NCBI GenBank assembly: GCA_002395085.1
Contig: DGVV01000133.1
Location: forward strand, 1-64,000
DNA length: 64,000 nt
Reading direction: 5' to 3'
DNA from: Ruminococcus sp. UBA4275
GTDB lineage: Bacteria; Bacillota; Clostridia; Oscillospirales; Ruminococcaceae
Both the position numbers and the translations under genes were made by a program. The notes under the pieces were generated by a model. It saw only the letters and a list, made by a program, of their open reading frames with translations. It was not told the origin of the DNA and did not search any database. Shown here in pieces: positions 40,212 to 49,414 of the stretch (positions are counted from its first letter, which is position 1; each line of letters opens with the position of its first letter).

Positions 40212-41606
40212 TTACTTGTTCAGCTCCTCCATGAGAGCTTCATAGTTCGGGATGATCGAATTTGCTGCGGTAAAGTTGTTCATACGAACCACCAGACCAG
40301 AATATTTGCCGTTTTTCATGAGCCAGAAGGAGTTTTCGCTCTCCTGAATGAACTCCAGTTCGGCGGTGCTGCCGTCCAGATAGGTATAGGTGATGCGCAT
40401 TGCGGTGTCGCCTTCAGGTTTTGCCTTCGGGTCGATGTCATAGAAGCGCAGTTCCGCAATGGAATTGAAATATGCAGCAAAGAGGGAATCGAGCTTTTCG
40501 CTGCCCAGTGCGGTGATGTCCGTATCACCGAGGGAATACTGCTTGTTGCTGTAGTCCATATACAGCGTCTCGTGCATATCGTAGATGTCGCCCATGTCGA
40601 TCTCCACTGCACTGATTTCCGCAACGGAGACACTCTGGCAGACCGGCACAAGATAATTGGCAGCGGTATTCTCCAGAATAAACTTGACATCGCCGTAAAG
40701 GACGCGGAAGACCTGTTCGCTTCCCTTGAGGTAGCCGTAGAGCAGATTGGAACCGTCGGTGCTGGGACAGGCATCGCCCAGCATAATAACATCCTCCATG
40801 CTGGTCGCACGGACTGTGAGGGTTGCGCGGGGATGCTCCAGACCGTACTGAGCAAGGTCAGTCGGATGCTCCTCCACGAAGCTGTTGACCTTGATACGCA
40901 CCAGACTGTCGATGTCGTTCTCGAAGGCAGCGCGATTCAGTTCATACTGAGCGGGCTGTTTGAGCTGCCAGAGGTAATCGCTGTCGCGGTCCAGTTCCAT
41001 GACGGTTTCGCCGTCGCGTTCCAGATGATAGTACTTCACGGAAGAGGAGAGCGAATCAAAGAGATAGGCGTTCTTGAGGGTATCCTTTGCGACGCAGAAG
41101 ATCGAGCCGGAGTTGTAGTCGATGGTATAAACATCGTCAGAGGCATCGGTCATGGCGTAATAGGAGTCGTAGGTGGGGGTGGGGTCTCCGATGTACAGCA
41201 CATAGGGATTCTCGCTGCCGGTCTCACTGGTATAAGCCTTCAGAACCACCGGATTTGCAAAGCCGTAGACGGCGGTATCCTGACAGTTGAATGCAACAGT
41301 CTTGACCGACTGGAGATTGGAGAAGTATTCACCGATTGCAGCGACCGCATATGGATTGATGGGGAATTTTTCACTGCTGACAAGCTGCCAGCCCTGAATA
41401 TCGTCCCAGTCGAATGCAAAATGGCCTTCCTCATTATCAATGGTAATGCGCGTCAGCAGAGAGGAATCGAAGGAAAAGAGCGTTTTTCCCGCTCCGATTT
41501 CGGCACGTTCCTTCTGCTTTTTCTGCCGGCTGTCAATGACGAAGAAGGCAGCCGTCAGCACGACGGCAGCAACCAGCAGCGCGATGATCCAACGAAGCGG
41601 CTTCAT
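40212..41606 (-). CDS. DUF4340 membrane-anchored protein of a Gld-like exporter
   Basis: 464 residues: an N-terminal transmembrane helix (about 7-25), then an extracytoplasmic beta-rich domain with repeated DUF4340-type segments (for example DWDDIQGWQL, FANPVVLKAY, QYGLEHPRATL). DUF4340 proteins follow GldG-type genes in many bacteria. It overlaps the gldG-like stop by 4 bp. Its probable role is as accessory subunit of the ABC complex on the cell surface. Confidence 0.8.
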   Translation of the reverse strand: MKPLRWIIALLVAAVVLTAAFFVIDSRQKKQKERAEIGAGKTLFSFDSSLLTRITIDNEEGHFAFDWDDIQGWQLVSSEKFPINPYAVAAIGEYFSNLQSVKTVAFNCQDTAVYGFANPVVLKAYTSETGSENPYVLYIGDPTPTYDSYYAMTDASDDVYTIDYNSGSIFCVAKDTLKNAYLFDSLSSSVKYYHLERDGETVMELDRDSDYLWQLKQPAQYELNRAAFENDIDSLVRIKVNSFVEEHPTDLAQYGLEHPRATLTVRATSMEDVIMLGDACPSTDGSNLLYGYLKGSEQVFRVLYGDVKFILENTAANYLVPVCQSVSVAEISAVEIDMGDIYDMHETLYMDYSNKQYSLGDTDITALGSEKLDSLFAAYFNSIAELRFYDIDPKAKPEGDTAMRITYTYLDGSTAELEFIQESENSFWLMKNGKYSGLVVRMNNFTAANSIIPNYEALMEELNK

Positions 41607-43072
41607 GCGTTCTTCCTCCTCAGCCAGACGAAGATGCCGGCAGCGGCGACCACGATCGGGAAGCCGATGAACAGACCCATCAGCAGTGTTGCCTCCGAGC
41701 TGCTGTTGACTTTGAGTGCATCGTAGGTGCGGGCTTTGTCTTCAATGTTCATGTCGATGTCGGAATTATACATCCATGTGACCGAAGAAAGGAACAGGTT
41801 CAGCGGCTGAATGAAGTAGGCATTGCCCGTGCCTGCATCGGTGATGATGTCTGCGCTGCCGAAGACGACGACCTTGGCATGATCGCGCTGCGGATCTTCC
41901 GCATACATAGCGAGGGAAAGCTGTCTGCCGGTCACGCTTTCCGGATCGCGCTGTGTACCGCCCCAGGGTTCTGCTTCCGCGCTTGTCTCCGTGACCAGCA
42001 GGTCACCGACGGAGAGCAGGCTGTAATTCGTGCCGTAGACGCTGTAGAAGCTGCGGGAATACGGCATATAGACCGGCAGCGTGCCGGCGGTCTGTGCGAG
42101 TGCAGTCGTCAGATCGACGTCATTTTCGGTGCTGGGCGCAGCGAAATTGCACTTGAAGGCATAAGGATCGGCGTAGGAATGCCGGTCAGGATCGGTCTCG
42201 CTGACGCGGTCATAGTTCATGCCGATGCAGAAATCGCTCAGGATGCGCTCCAGATACTTGTAGGATAACGGTTCGGAATTCGGGGAGATCAGCAGGGAGA
42301 CATTGCCGCCCTTGTTGATATAGGAGACAATGGAATCGTACTCCGGTTCGCTGATGTCGTACTGCGGTCCTGCGATGACGAGGATGCAGCAGTCATCGGG
42401 AACATTTGCGGTGGTGGTGAGATTGAGTTCGGCAGAGCCGTAATTGTTGTTTGCGAGGTTTGTGGTGAGCTTGGTCATATCGGAGAGCGGCGTTTCGCCG
42501 TGACCGGTGAGGAAGTAGACGATCGGAAGCTCACCCTCGACAACCGTTTTCATATAGCCGGTGAAGTAATTTTCCGCGCGGAATTCGGCATCGGTGACAT
42601 TGGAATCTTGATCTGTTTTATAGGTATACATGAGCGATGCCGGCAGACGCTTGACCATATCGCCGTGAACAAAGAGGAAATCGCCCTCACCGAGATTGTA
42701 CTTGTTCTGCGGGTTGATCTCCTTCAGCACAGCGGGGTCGGTATCGGGGTCAAAGTCGATGAGATTGAAGCAGTCGTAGGCGTCATAGGCGAGGAGTGTA
42801 CGGTAGAGAGCCAGCACCTCAAGATCGTCTTCGAGTTCCTCCATTTTCATGAGGAAATAGACATCGACGACCTCGCCGCGTGCATCGAGGTCTGCGAGGT
42901 AATTGCGGGTGGTATCCGTCAGTGTATAGAGGCTGTTGGGGGTCATGTCGATGTTGATGCCGAGGCGGTCAAAGATCAGGGTGACCGGAACTGCAACAGC
43001 CAGCACCAGCAGGGCAAGCACCAGTGCGAGCGCGGAAAAGCGCTTGTTTTTTGCGTGAACAGATGTTTTCAT
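41603..43072 (-). CDS. GldG-like ABC-transporter auxiliary protein
   Basis: 489 residues with an N-terminal membrane helix (about 12-34), a large extracytoplasmic domain (GHGETPLSDMTKLT, YISEPEYD-type segments, SYINKGGNVSLLI and GNAYFIQPLNLFLS) and a C-terminal helix (LLMGLFIGFPIVVAAAGIFVWL) ending KKN. This layout is that of GldG and related ABC-associated proteins. It lies between the permease and the DUF4340 gene. The transported substrate is not known. Confidence 0.82.
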   Translation of the reverse strand: MKTSVHAKNKRFSALALVLALLVLAVAVPVTLIFDRLGINIDMTPNSLYTLTDTTRNYLADLDARGEVVDVYFLMKMEELEDDLEVLALYRTLLAYDAYDCFNLIDFDPDTDPAVLKEINPQNKYNLGEGDFLFVHGDMVKRLPASLMYTYKTDQDSNVTDAEFRAENYFTGYMKTVVEGELPIVYFLTGHGETPLSDMTKLTTNLANNNYGSAELNLTTTANVPDDCCILVIAGPQYDISEPEYDSIVSYINKGGNVSLLISPNSEPLSYKYLERILSDFCIGMNYDRVSETDPDRHSYADPYAFKCNFAAPSTENDVDLTTALAQTAGTLPVYMPYSRSFYSVYGTNYSLLSVGDLLVTETSAEAEPWGGTQRDPESVTGRQLSLAMYAEDPQRDHAKVVVFGSADIITDAGTGNAYFIQPLNLFLSSVTWMYNSDIDMNIEDKARTYDALKVNSSSEATLLMGLFIGFPIVVAAAGIFVWLRRKNA

Positions 43073-43092
43073 GTTATGCGCTTTCTCCTTTC

Positions 43093-43824
43093 TCAGCCGC
43101 GGCTCCAGCGGCGCTTTTCAATGACAATGATGGTCCAGATCAGGACGACTGCGGAAAGTGCCAGGAAGAATACGAGGTCCGCGATGCTGAAAAGTCCCTG
43201 CGAGAACACGGCAAAGCGGTTTTCCGTCGAGAACCATGAGAGAATGGCATGGAGCGGTTTGACCGACTGGACAAACTGCGTACTGGTGAAGTTATCGAGG
43301 AACAGAACCAGCACCATTGCCGCTTCACCGAGAACTGCCGCGATGATGGGGCTGTCCGTGAGGGCAGACATCAGCATACCGACGGCGATGCAGACGAGAC
43401 CCCAGAGGAAGAAGCCGATGTATCCGCAGAGCAGGCTTGAGCCGACCACAGAGCCGTGCCAGAAGACGACAAGCGGGAAGAACAGCGAGAGCAGCAGCAT
43501 GATGAGATAGACTGTTGCGACGGCAAGGAACTTTGCCAGCACAACCTGCGGAATGGTAATGGGGGCGGAGAGCCAGAGTGTCTCCGTATGGGATTTGCGT
43601 TCCTCAGCGAAGGTACGCATGGTCAGCAGCGGGATCATAAAGATGAAGTAGAAGAAATTATTGTAAAAGATATTCGGGAACGAGAATTTCATGACATTGG
43701 AATTCATCGTGGAGATGCCGCGGACGAAGCTCAGCGAAAAGACCAGCAGGAACAGTGCGCTGACGACATAAGCGAACGGCGAGAGGAAGTAAGACTGCAC
43801 TTCCTTTTTATAAAGAGAAAACAT
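43093..43824 (-). CDS. ABC-2 type permease (GldF-like)
   Basis: 243 residues with six hydrophobic segments: YFLSPFAYVVSALFLLV, NFFYFIFMIPLL, VYLIMLLLSLFFPL, LLCGYIGFFLWGLV, AAVLGEAAMVLVL, and a C-terminal one near 215-235. A TMRTFAEERKSHTETLWLS segment near residue 65 is typical of ABC-2 permeases of the Gld/Nos type. Its ATG overlaps the ATPase stop, so the two are coupled. It forms the membrane channel of the exporter. Confidence 0.88.
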   Translation of the reverse strand: MFSLYKKEVQSYFLSPFAYVVSALFLLVFSLSFVRGISTMNSNVMKFSFPNIFYNNFFYFIFMIPLLTMRTFAEERKSHTETLWLSAPITIPQVVLAKFLAVATVYLIMLLLSLFFPLVVFWHGSVVGSSLLCGYIGFFLWGLVCIAVGMLMSALTDSPIIAAVLGEAAMVLVLFLDNFTSTQFVQSVKPLHAILSWFSTENRFAVFSQGLFSIADLVFFLALSAVVLIWTIIVIEKRRWSRG

Positions 43825-44813
43825 CAGGCGTCCTCCTTTCCGGTATCAGCAGACTTTGCCGGCTCATCATCGCGGGATTGCTTGCCGGAGCCGGTCAGCC
43901 TGATAAAGACATCTTCCAGACTGGAGTGGACGGACGTGATTTCGACAACCATGCAGTCCTGTGCGACGAGCGATGCAACAATCGGCTTGCGGACATTATC
44001 GTCCTTGACCTTGACGGTAAACGAATTGACGCCTGAAGCCTCATATTCGACCTCCTCAACGGACAGTACACCCTCTGTCTCATTGAGAATGGCAGTGATG
44101 CGGGTGATGTCGCCCTCGACCTTGAGCTTGAGCATTTTGTCGCCCGGCATACTGTTTTCGAGATTTGCGATTGTATCCTCCGCACGGATTTGTCCCTTAT
44201 TGATGATGACGACACGTTCACAGACGGCGGTTACTTCCGCAAGGATATGGGTTGAGAAGATGATCGTGTGATCCTTTGCAAGATCCTGAATCAGGCGGCG
44301 CACTTCCATAACCTGTGTCGGGTCGAGACCGACTGTCGGCTCATCGAGAATCAGAAATTTCGGTGTGCCGAGCAGAGCCTGTGAAAATCCGACACGCTGC
44401 CGGTAACCCTTTGAGAGATTGCCGATGATGCGCTTCTGCACATCGGTGATGTGCAGGCGTTCCATTGCGTTTTCGACCTGCTTTTTCCGTTCTGCGCGCG
44501 GTACGCCCTTCAGCCCGGCAGCGAAGGTCAGATACTCGCGGACGCGCATATCCGGATAGACCGGCGGCAGTTCCGGCAGATAGCCGATGCGGCGCTTGAC
44601 TTCCAGCGGATTTTTCGCGATGTCAAAGCCGTCCACAAGGACAGTACCGGAGGTGGAGGGCAGACATCCGGTGATCATGTTCATGGTCGTGGATTTGCCT
44701 GCACCGTTCGGGCCAAGAAATCCCAGCACCTCGTGATCACCGACCGTGAAGGAAATATCCTGCACGGCTGGATTTTCACCGTAATATTTTGTTAAGTTTT
44801 TGATTTCAACCAT
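43824..44813 (-). CDS. ABC transporter ATP-binding protein (GldA-like)
   Basis: 329 residues. Walker A GPNGAGKSTTMNM, signature LSKGYRQRVGFSQAL (LSKGYRQR), Walker B LILDEPTVGLDP and H-loop IFSTHILAE are all present. The C-terminal 80 residues form the extra domain found in ABC-2-type ATPases. GGGGAACC precedes the ATG. First gene of a four-gene minus-strand operon ending at 40212. Confidence 0.93.
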   Translation of the reverse strand: MVEIKNLTKYYGENPAVQDISFTVGDHEVLGFLGPNGAGKSTTMNMITGCLPSTSGTVLVDGFDIAKNPLEVKRRIGYLPELPPVYPDMRVREYLTFAAGLKGVPRAERKKQVENAMERLHITDVQKRIIGNLSKGYRQRVGFSQALLGTPKFLILDEPTVGLDPTQVMEVRRLIQDLAKDHTIIFSTHILAEVTAVCERVVIINKGQIRAEDTIANLENSMPGDKMLKLKVEGDITRITAILNETEGVLSVEEVEYEASGVNSFTVKVKDDNVRKPIVASLVAQDCMVVEITSVHSSLEDVFIRLTGSGKQSRDDEPAKSADTGKEDA

Positions 44814-44885
44814 ATCGGTTCCCCTTTCGTATGACTGTACCCAGTCCCTTTCATTATCTCAAATTAACATGAACGCATCGTGTAT

Positions 44886-44914
44886 AATATATGACTAAAA
44901 TATGAACAGTACAA
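44886..44914 (-). promoter_or_regulatory. Candidate promoter of the Gld-like operon
   Basis: Minus-strand TTGTAC (44909-44914), 17-bp spacer, TATATT (44886-44891), about 70 bp before the ATP-binding gene. Confidence 0.5.
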
Positions 44915-45184
44915 TTATATACCGGAATGCCGGCACTCAGGATAAATGCTTCTGCATACTATTTATAAATGAAAGACGGACAGTCGCCTGCCGGATCAGA
45001 CGCATAATCACCCAGCATACAAATTTTACCGTTTCGATGTGTGAAAGCGGTGAAAGCAGGCGGAAAATCGCCTGAGAATACGAATTATCAAACAAAATAC
45101 TGTAATCTTGCACAAAATAAGCGAACCGGAATTGTGAAAACATCCGAAAAATAAAAGTTGTCTGTTTCAGTTTGCGCCAAGCTC
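44915..45184. other. Intergenic region without recognised gene
   Basis: An 84-codon frame on the minus strand has no ribosome-binding site and no domain. A short inverted repeat (GGCG/CGCC near 45058-45075) lies in otherwise featureless sequence. I see no gene here. Confidence 0.6.
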
Positions 45185-45213
45185 TTGACAAAACTTTGGA
45201 AAAACCTTATAAT
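45185..45213 (+). promoter_or_regulatory. GH48 promoter
   Basis: TTGACA (45185-45190), 17-bp spacer, TATAAT (45208-45213): full consensus. Transcription would start near 45220, about 260 nt before the start codon. Confidence 0.9.
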
Positions 45214-45219
45214 GAACTC

Positions 45220-45437
45220 AGGAACTGTATGGGGCGTATCATATCCTGTCAAGCCCGCCGTGCGGCGTGCTGAAGGTTATGGAGTGGATGCCGGACCGGA
45301 TGCCGCAGCAAGCGTAGCTGACGGAGTATACACCCGCTCATACAGGCGTCGGGCCAGCCGGAGACAGCACGGGTTATGCCGGTTTGCCCTTCCGCAATTC
45401 GTTTCCGTCCGAATGCTTCTGCGGACGGTCCGTGCAG
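45220..45437 (+). ncRNA. Long structured leader of the GH48 gene
   Basis: A GC-rich 5' UTR with several stems: GCCGTGCGGC near 45267-45276, ACCCG (45332-45336) with CGGGT (45370-45374), and a perfect 7-bp CCGTCCG/CGGACGG hairpin near 45407-45431. No ORF with a ribosome-binding site fits. A control role or a separate ncRNA is possible. No class is recognised with confidence. Confidence 0.45.
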
Positions 45438-45480
45438 TACAGAAGCAAAATGAAACAATTTTACGAGAGGGGAAAAAAGA

Positions 45481-48042
45481 ATGCAATTCAAGAAGAACAG
45501 AGCGATTCTCTCTGCTATTGTCGCAACGGCAATGGCATCCAGCACCCTGCTTTCTGTGACTGCTTCTGCAGCAGGCACCCGTACGAAGGCAGAGAAGTAC
45601 GGTGACGAGACCTACGCACAGCGCTTCATGTCGCTGTACGATGATGTCTACACCCAGGGTAAGACCAACGGCTACCTCAGCAAGGACGGTGTCCCGTATC
45701 ACTCCGTCGAGGAGCTGATCTGCGAGGCTCCGGACTACGGTCATGAGACCACTTCCGAGGCTATGTCCTACATCGTCTGGATCGCTGCTATGCACGATAA
45801 CATCGTCAAGAAGGGTATCGTGGACGGCGCTTCCGGCTCCGACCTGGCTGATGCATGGAAGACTCTGGAGGCTCTGATTCCGTCTGCTGACCAGCAGCAG
45901 GGCTTCTTCACTGTCTCTCAGAAGGGCCTGAGCGCACAGGTTTCCGCTGAGCATCCGGATGACATCGGTCTGTATCCGTCTACCGGCGGTGAGTCCAACG
46001 TCGGTAAGAACCCGCTGGGCAAGACCTTCGCATCCGCTTATTCTTCCGAAGGCAGAGAGTATCTGCTCCACTGGCTCGCAGACGTCGATGACTGGTATGG
46101 CTTCGGCGGTTCTGCACGCGGCGAGAAGGGTAACCTGACCTTCATCAACACCTTCCAGCGCGGCGACCAGGAGTCCTGCTTCGAGACCATTCCGCATCCG
46201 GCAATCGAGACGCTGGAGTACGGCGCAGAGGGCAAGGGCATGAAGTTCGCATTCCAGGAATCTACCGCAAAGTCCTGGTCTTACACGAACGCTCCTGACG
46301 CTGAGGACCGTGCAATTCAGGCTGTCTACGCAGCAAACCGCTGGGGTGTCGGCAATGCTTCCGTCAGCTCCAAGGCTGGTATGTTGGGTGACTTCTGCCG
46401 TAACGATATGTACGATAAGTACTACAAGAAGATCGGCTGCCAGAGTATGCAGGCAGACTCCGACGGCGGCGGCGATCAGGGTAAGCACTACCTGATGGCT
46501 TGGTACACCGCATGGGGCGGCGCACAGGATGGTTCGTGGGCATGGCAGATCGGCTGCTCTCACGCACATCAGTTCTATCAGAACCCGCTGGCAGCATTCG
46601 GCCTCCTGTACGACAAGGATCTGAGCACTGGCATGAAGGCTGAAGGCGCTAAGAAGGACTACGAGACTTCTCTGAAGCGTCAGCTCGAGTTCTACCTCTG
46701 GCTGTCCTCTAAGGAAGGTCCGTTCGCAGGCGGCGCTACCAACTGCTGGATGGGCGACTACAGCGCTTATCCGTCCGGCGTTTCCACCTTCTATGACATG
46801 GCTTACATCGAGCAGCCGGTTTACGCTGACCCGGGTTCCAACAACTGGACCGGTAACCAGTACTGGGCAACCCAGCGTCTGGCTGAGCTCTATTACATCC
46901 TCTGCACTGATCCCGCGGCTGAGGCAGCTTGCGCTGACATCAAGCCGGGCGGCGTGAGCGTTAAGGAAGCGCTCAAGATCGTTCTGGATAAGTGGATTAA
47001 GTTCTTCACCAGCGAGACCAAGATTAATGACGGCTTCTATGAGGTTCCGTCCAGCCTGAAGTGGTCTGGCCAGCCGGAGAACTGGAACAACAAGTACACC
47101 GAGAACACCGGTCTGTCTGCTTCCACCGCTGGCTGGCAGCACACCGACCTCGGCTGCGTCTGCTCCTGCGCTAACACCTTCATCTACTACGCAAAGGCAA
47201 ACGGCGCTTCCAACATTGATGCTAAGGGCAGAGTGACTGACAGCGATGACCTCGCTGAGCACGCTCTCTTCCTCGCACAGCAGCTCATGGATCAGACCTG
47301 GGATGCTGCTCGTGATGACATCGGTCTGTCCCTGGTTGACCACAACGGTTCTCTGGCTCGTTTCTGGGCACAGGATGTTGATACTGACGGCAAGGGTGGC
47401 CGGTATCCGTACTACGAGGTCACCGATGGCTCCAAGTTCATCGACCTCCGTCAGATGTACAAGGATGAGGGTCAGTCCTACTCCGAGCTTTACAAGGAGC
47501 TTGAGGCGGCTTACAAGGCTGACGTCGCTGCCGGCGCAAAGATGGTTGAGTTCAAGGATACTGGCAAGACCTACTCTTACGGTATGGACTGCGCAACCGA
47601 CTGCAGCGCATTCACCAACGTTGCTTCTGTTGATCTGCTGTATCACCGCTTCTGGCACGCTGGTGACATCATGATGTCTCTCGGTACGATGGCTGAACTG
47701 TATCCGGAAGCAAAGCCGGAACCCAAGAATCCGGTGCCGGATACCACGACCACCACGACCACCACGTCTACTTCTACCACGTCCACCACGAAGGACACCA
47801 CCACCACCGGCGGTGATGGCGATATTCTGTACGGTGATGTCAACTGCGACAAGGTTGTCGATGTTAAGGACGCTGTGTATCTTGCAAGAAATGTCGGCGG
47901 CGACTCTACCGCAGTTCTGACGGCACAGGGTGAGAAGAATGCTGACGTCGCGAAGAACAACAAGATTGATCCGAACGACCTCTCTAAGCTTCTCCGCTTC
48001 CTTGCTCGTCTGATCCCGAACTCGGATCTCGGCAAGGCATAA
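45481..48042 (+). CDS. GH48 exocellulase with dockerin
   Basis: 853 residues. Signal peptide about 1-31 (ending SAAG); GH48 catalytic domain about 35-740; Thr-rich linker (about 755-778); type I dockerin at the end (GDVNCDKVVDVKDAVYLAR and a second loop NNKIDPNDLSKLLRFL). The conserved ICEAPDYGHETTSEAMSY carries Glu82 and Glu93, equal to Glu44 and Glu55 of Cel48F, Glu55 being the proton donor. It releases cellobiose from cellulose chain ends as a cellulosome component. Codon choice is strongly biased, as in highly expressed genes. GAGAGG before the ATG. Confidence 0.96.
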   Translation: MQFKKNRAILSAIVATAMASSTLLSVTASAAGTRTKAEKYGDETYAQRFMSLYDDVYTQGKTNGYLSKDGVPYHSVEELICEAPDYGHETTSEAMSYIVWIAAMHDNIVKKGIVDGASGSDLADAWKTLEALIPSADQQQGFFTVSQKGLSAQVSAEHPDDIGLYPSTGGESNVGKNPLGKTFASAYSSEGREYLLHWLADVDDWYGFGGSARGEKGNLTFINTFQRGDQESCFETIPHPAIETLEYGAEGKGMKFAFQESTAKSWSYTNAPDAEDRAIQAVYAANRWGVGNASVSSKAGMLGDFCRNDMYDKYYKKIGCQSMQADSDGGGDQGKHYLMAWYTAWGGAQDGSWAWQIGCSHAHQFYQNPLAAFGLLYDKDLSTGMKAEGAKKDYETSLKRQLEFYLWLSSKEGPFAGGATNCWMGDYSAYPSGVSTFYDMAYIEQPVYADPGSNNWTGNQYWATQRLAELYYILCTDPAAEAACADIKPGGVSVKEALKIVLDKWIKFFTSETKINDGFYEVPSSLKWSGQPENWNNKYTENTGLSASTAGWQHTDLGCVCSCANTFIYYAKANGASNIDAKGRVTDSDDLAEHALFLAQQLMDQTWDAARDDIGLSLVDHNGSLARFWAQDVDTDGKGGRYPYYEVTDGSKFIDLRQMYKDEGQSYSELYKELEAAYKADVAAGAKMVEFKDTGKTYSYGMDCATDCSAFTNVASVDLLYHRFWHAGDIMMSLGTMAELYPEAKPEPKNPVPDTTTTTTTTSTSTTSTTKDTTTTGGDGDILYGDVNCDKVVDVKDAVYLARNVGGDSTAVLTAQGEKNADVAKNNKIDPNDLSKLLRFLARLIPNSDLGKA

Positions 48043-48078
48043 TCTGCACACTTCTCAGCGATTCACATGATAAACAAG

Positions 48079-48117
48079 GCCTGTCTCTCTCCGGAGAGGC
48101 AGGTCTTTGCTGTTTTC
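48079..48117 (+). terminator. GH48 terminator
   Basis: CCTGTCTCTC / GAGAGGCAGG stem followed by TCTTTGCTGTTTTC, 37 bp after the stop. Confidence 0.8.
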
Positions 48118-48141
48118 AGGAGAATTGTTGCAAATATCCCC

Positions 48142-48170
48142 TTGATTTTCCGTGCGGATTATGGTATACT
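48142..48170 (+). promoter_or_regulatory. Promoter of the yicC-rsgA cluster
   Basis: TTGATT, 17-bp spacer, TATACT, 66 bp upstream of yicC. Confidence 0.75.
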
Positions 48171-48235
48171 TAATAGATGAGCATTGTATCATCGCGGCTG
48201 ATAGGCCGCACGAAAAGAAAAGAGGGATTGATTCT

Positions 48236-49129
48236 ATGCCGAAAAGTATGACCGGTTACGGCCGCGCGCAGCTTCTCGCTGACGGGCGCGATGTTCTCGT
48301 CGAGATCCGTGCAGTGAACCATCGTTATTACGAGTTTTCCGCACGTCTCCCGCGCACCTGCCTCTATCTGGAGGAGAAGCTCAAAAGCTTTCTCAACGGC
48401 AAAATTGCCCGCGGCAAGGTTGAGGTCTCTGTTACCATCAACCGTCCCGACGGCAAGGATTCGCAGATCGTCATAAACCGCTCTGTTGCAGAGGGCTACG
48501 TCAATGCACTGCGTTCCCTCAATCAGAGCGTCGGCGGCGACGCACAGTGGCTCGCGGATGACCTCACGCTCTCCGCACTGCTTCGTCTGCCCGATGTGTT
48601 TACCGTCACAAAAGAGCAGGACGATGAATCTGCTGTGTGGGCGCAGGTTTCGCAGGCCGCCGATGAGGCTCTGCATTCCTTCCTGCAAATGCGCGAGACC
48701 GAAGGCTGCCGTCTTGCGGAGGATCTCCGCAGCAAGCTGACCGGTCTGGAGGGAATGCTCGCGCAAATTGAACGCATTGAGCCTTCTGTTGCGGAGAATT
48801 ACCGCGCGCGCCTCTTTAATAAACTCACGGAACTGCTTGCCGATCAGAATATTGATGAGCAGCGTATCCTCACGGAAACCGCGATTTTTGCGGAAAAAAC
48901 CGCGATTGATGAGGAGACCGTCCGGCTGCACAGCCACTTTACACAGTTCCGTGAACTGCTTGAAAGCGCTGAACCGGTCGGCAGAAAGCTCGATTTTCTC
49001 GTGCAGGAGATGAACCGCGAGGTCAATACCATTGGCTCGAAGGCGCAGGATCTCGGCATTACGCGGCTGGTTGTCGATATGAAATCGGAAATCGAGAAGA
49101 TTCGCGAGCAGATTCAGAATATTGAGTGA
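48236..49129 (+). CDS. yicC: YicC-family endoribonuclease
   Basis: 297 residues with the N-terminal MPKSMTGYGRA and EIRAVNHRYYEF and the C-terminal KLDFLVQEMNREVNTIGSKAQD / EIEKIREQIQNIE blocks of YicC/YloC proteins. The family has ring-shaped endoribonucleases acting in RNA turnover. The start at 48236 gives the conserved N-terminus and has AGAGGGATTG upstream. It is followed by remA, gmk and rpoZ as in many Firmicutes. Confidence 0.92.
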   Translation: MPKSMTGYGRAQLLADGRDVLVEIRAVNHRYYEFSARLPRTCLYLEEKLKSFLNGKIARGKVEVSVTINRPDGKDSQIVINRSVAEGYVNALRSLNQSVGGDAQWLADDLTLSALLRLPDVFTVTKEQDDESAVWAQVSQAADEALHSFLQMRETEGCRLAEDLRSKLTGLEGMLAQIERIEPSVAENYRARLFNKLTELLADQNIDEQRILTETAIFAEKTAIDEETVRLHSHFTQFRELLESAEPVGRKLDFLVQEMNREVNTIGSKAQDLGITRLVVDMKSEIEKIREQIQNIE

Positions 49130-49141
49130 AAGGAGCCGGAA

Positions 49142-49414
49142 ATGCGACTGATCAACATTGGCTTTGGCAACATGATTTCATCCGCACGGCTCGTCACGAT
49201 TGTCAGTCCGGATTCCGCGCCGATCAAGCGCATTATGCAGGATGCGCGTGACCGCGGCAGACTCATTGATGCGACTTACGGACGCCGTACCAGAGCGGTC
49301 ATTGTCATGGACAGCGATCATGTGATCCTGTCGGCAATCCAGCCGGAGACGATTGCGGCGCGGCTTGCCGGCTCAAATGCCCCTGCGGAGGAGGAGACAG
49401 AAGATGAAGAATAA
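49142..49414 (+). CDS. remA: RemA (DUF370) regulatory protein
   Basis: 90 residues with the conserved block [18 protein letters not shown] and a [21 protein letters not shown] core; the C-terminus is acidic (AEEETEDEE), unlike the shorter Bacillus protein. RemA is a DNA-binding activator of matrix genes in B. subtilis; its targets here are unknown. It overlaps gmk by 11 bp. Confidence 0.9.
   Translation: MRLINIGFGNMISSARLVTIVSPDSAPIKRIMQDARDRGRLIDATYGRRTRAVIVMDSDHVILSAIQPETIAARLAGSNAPAEEETEDEE

Noticed and set aside
44937..45191. 84-codon minus-strand frame before the GH48 promoter
   Set aside because: TTG start without ribosome-binding site, unusual composition, runs over the GH48 -35 box.
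45277..48051. A 924-codon open frame on the minus strand opposite the GH48 gene
   Set aside because: It is a by-product of the strong codon bias of GH48; it has no ribosome-binding site, no domain and low-complexity leucine/valine/arginine content.
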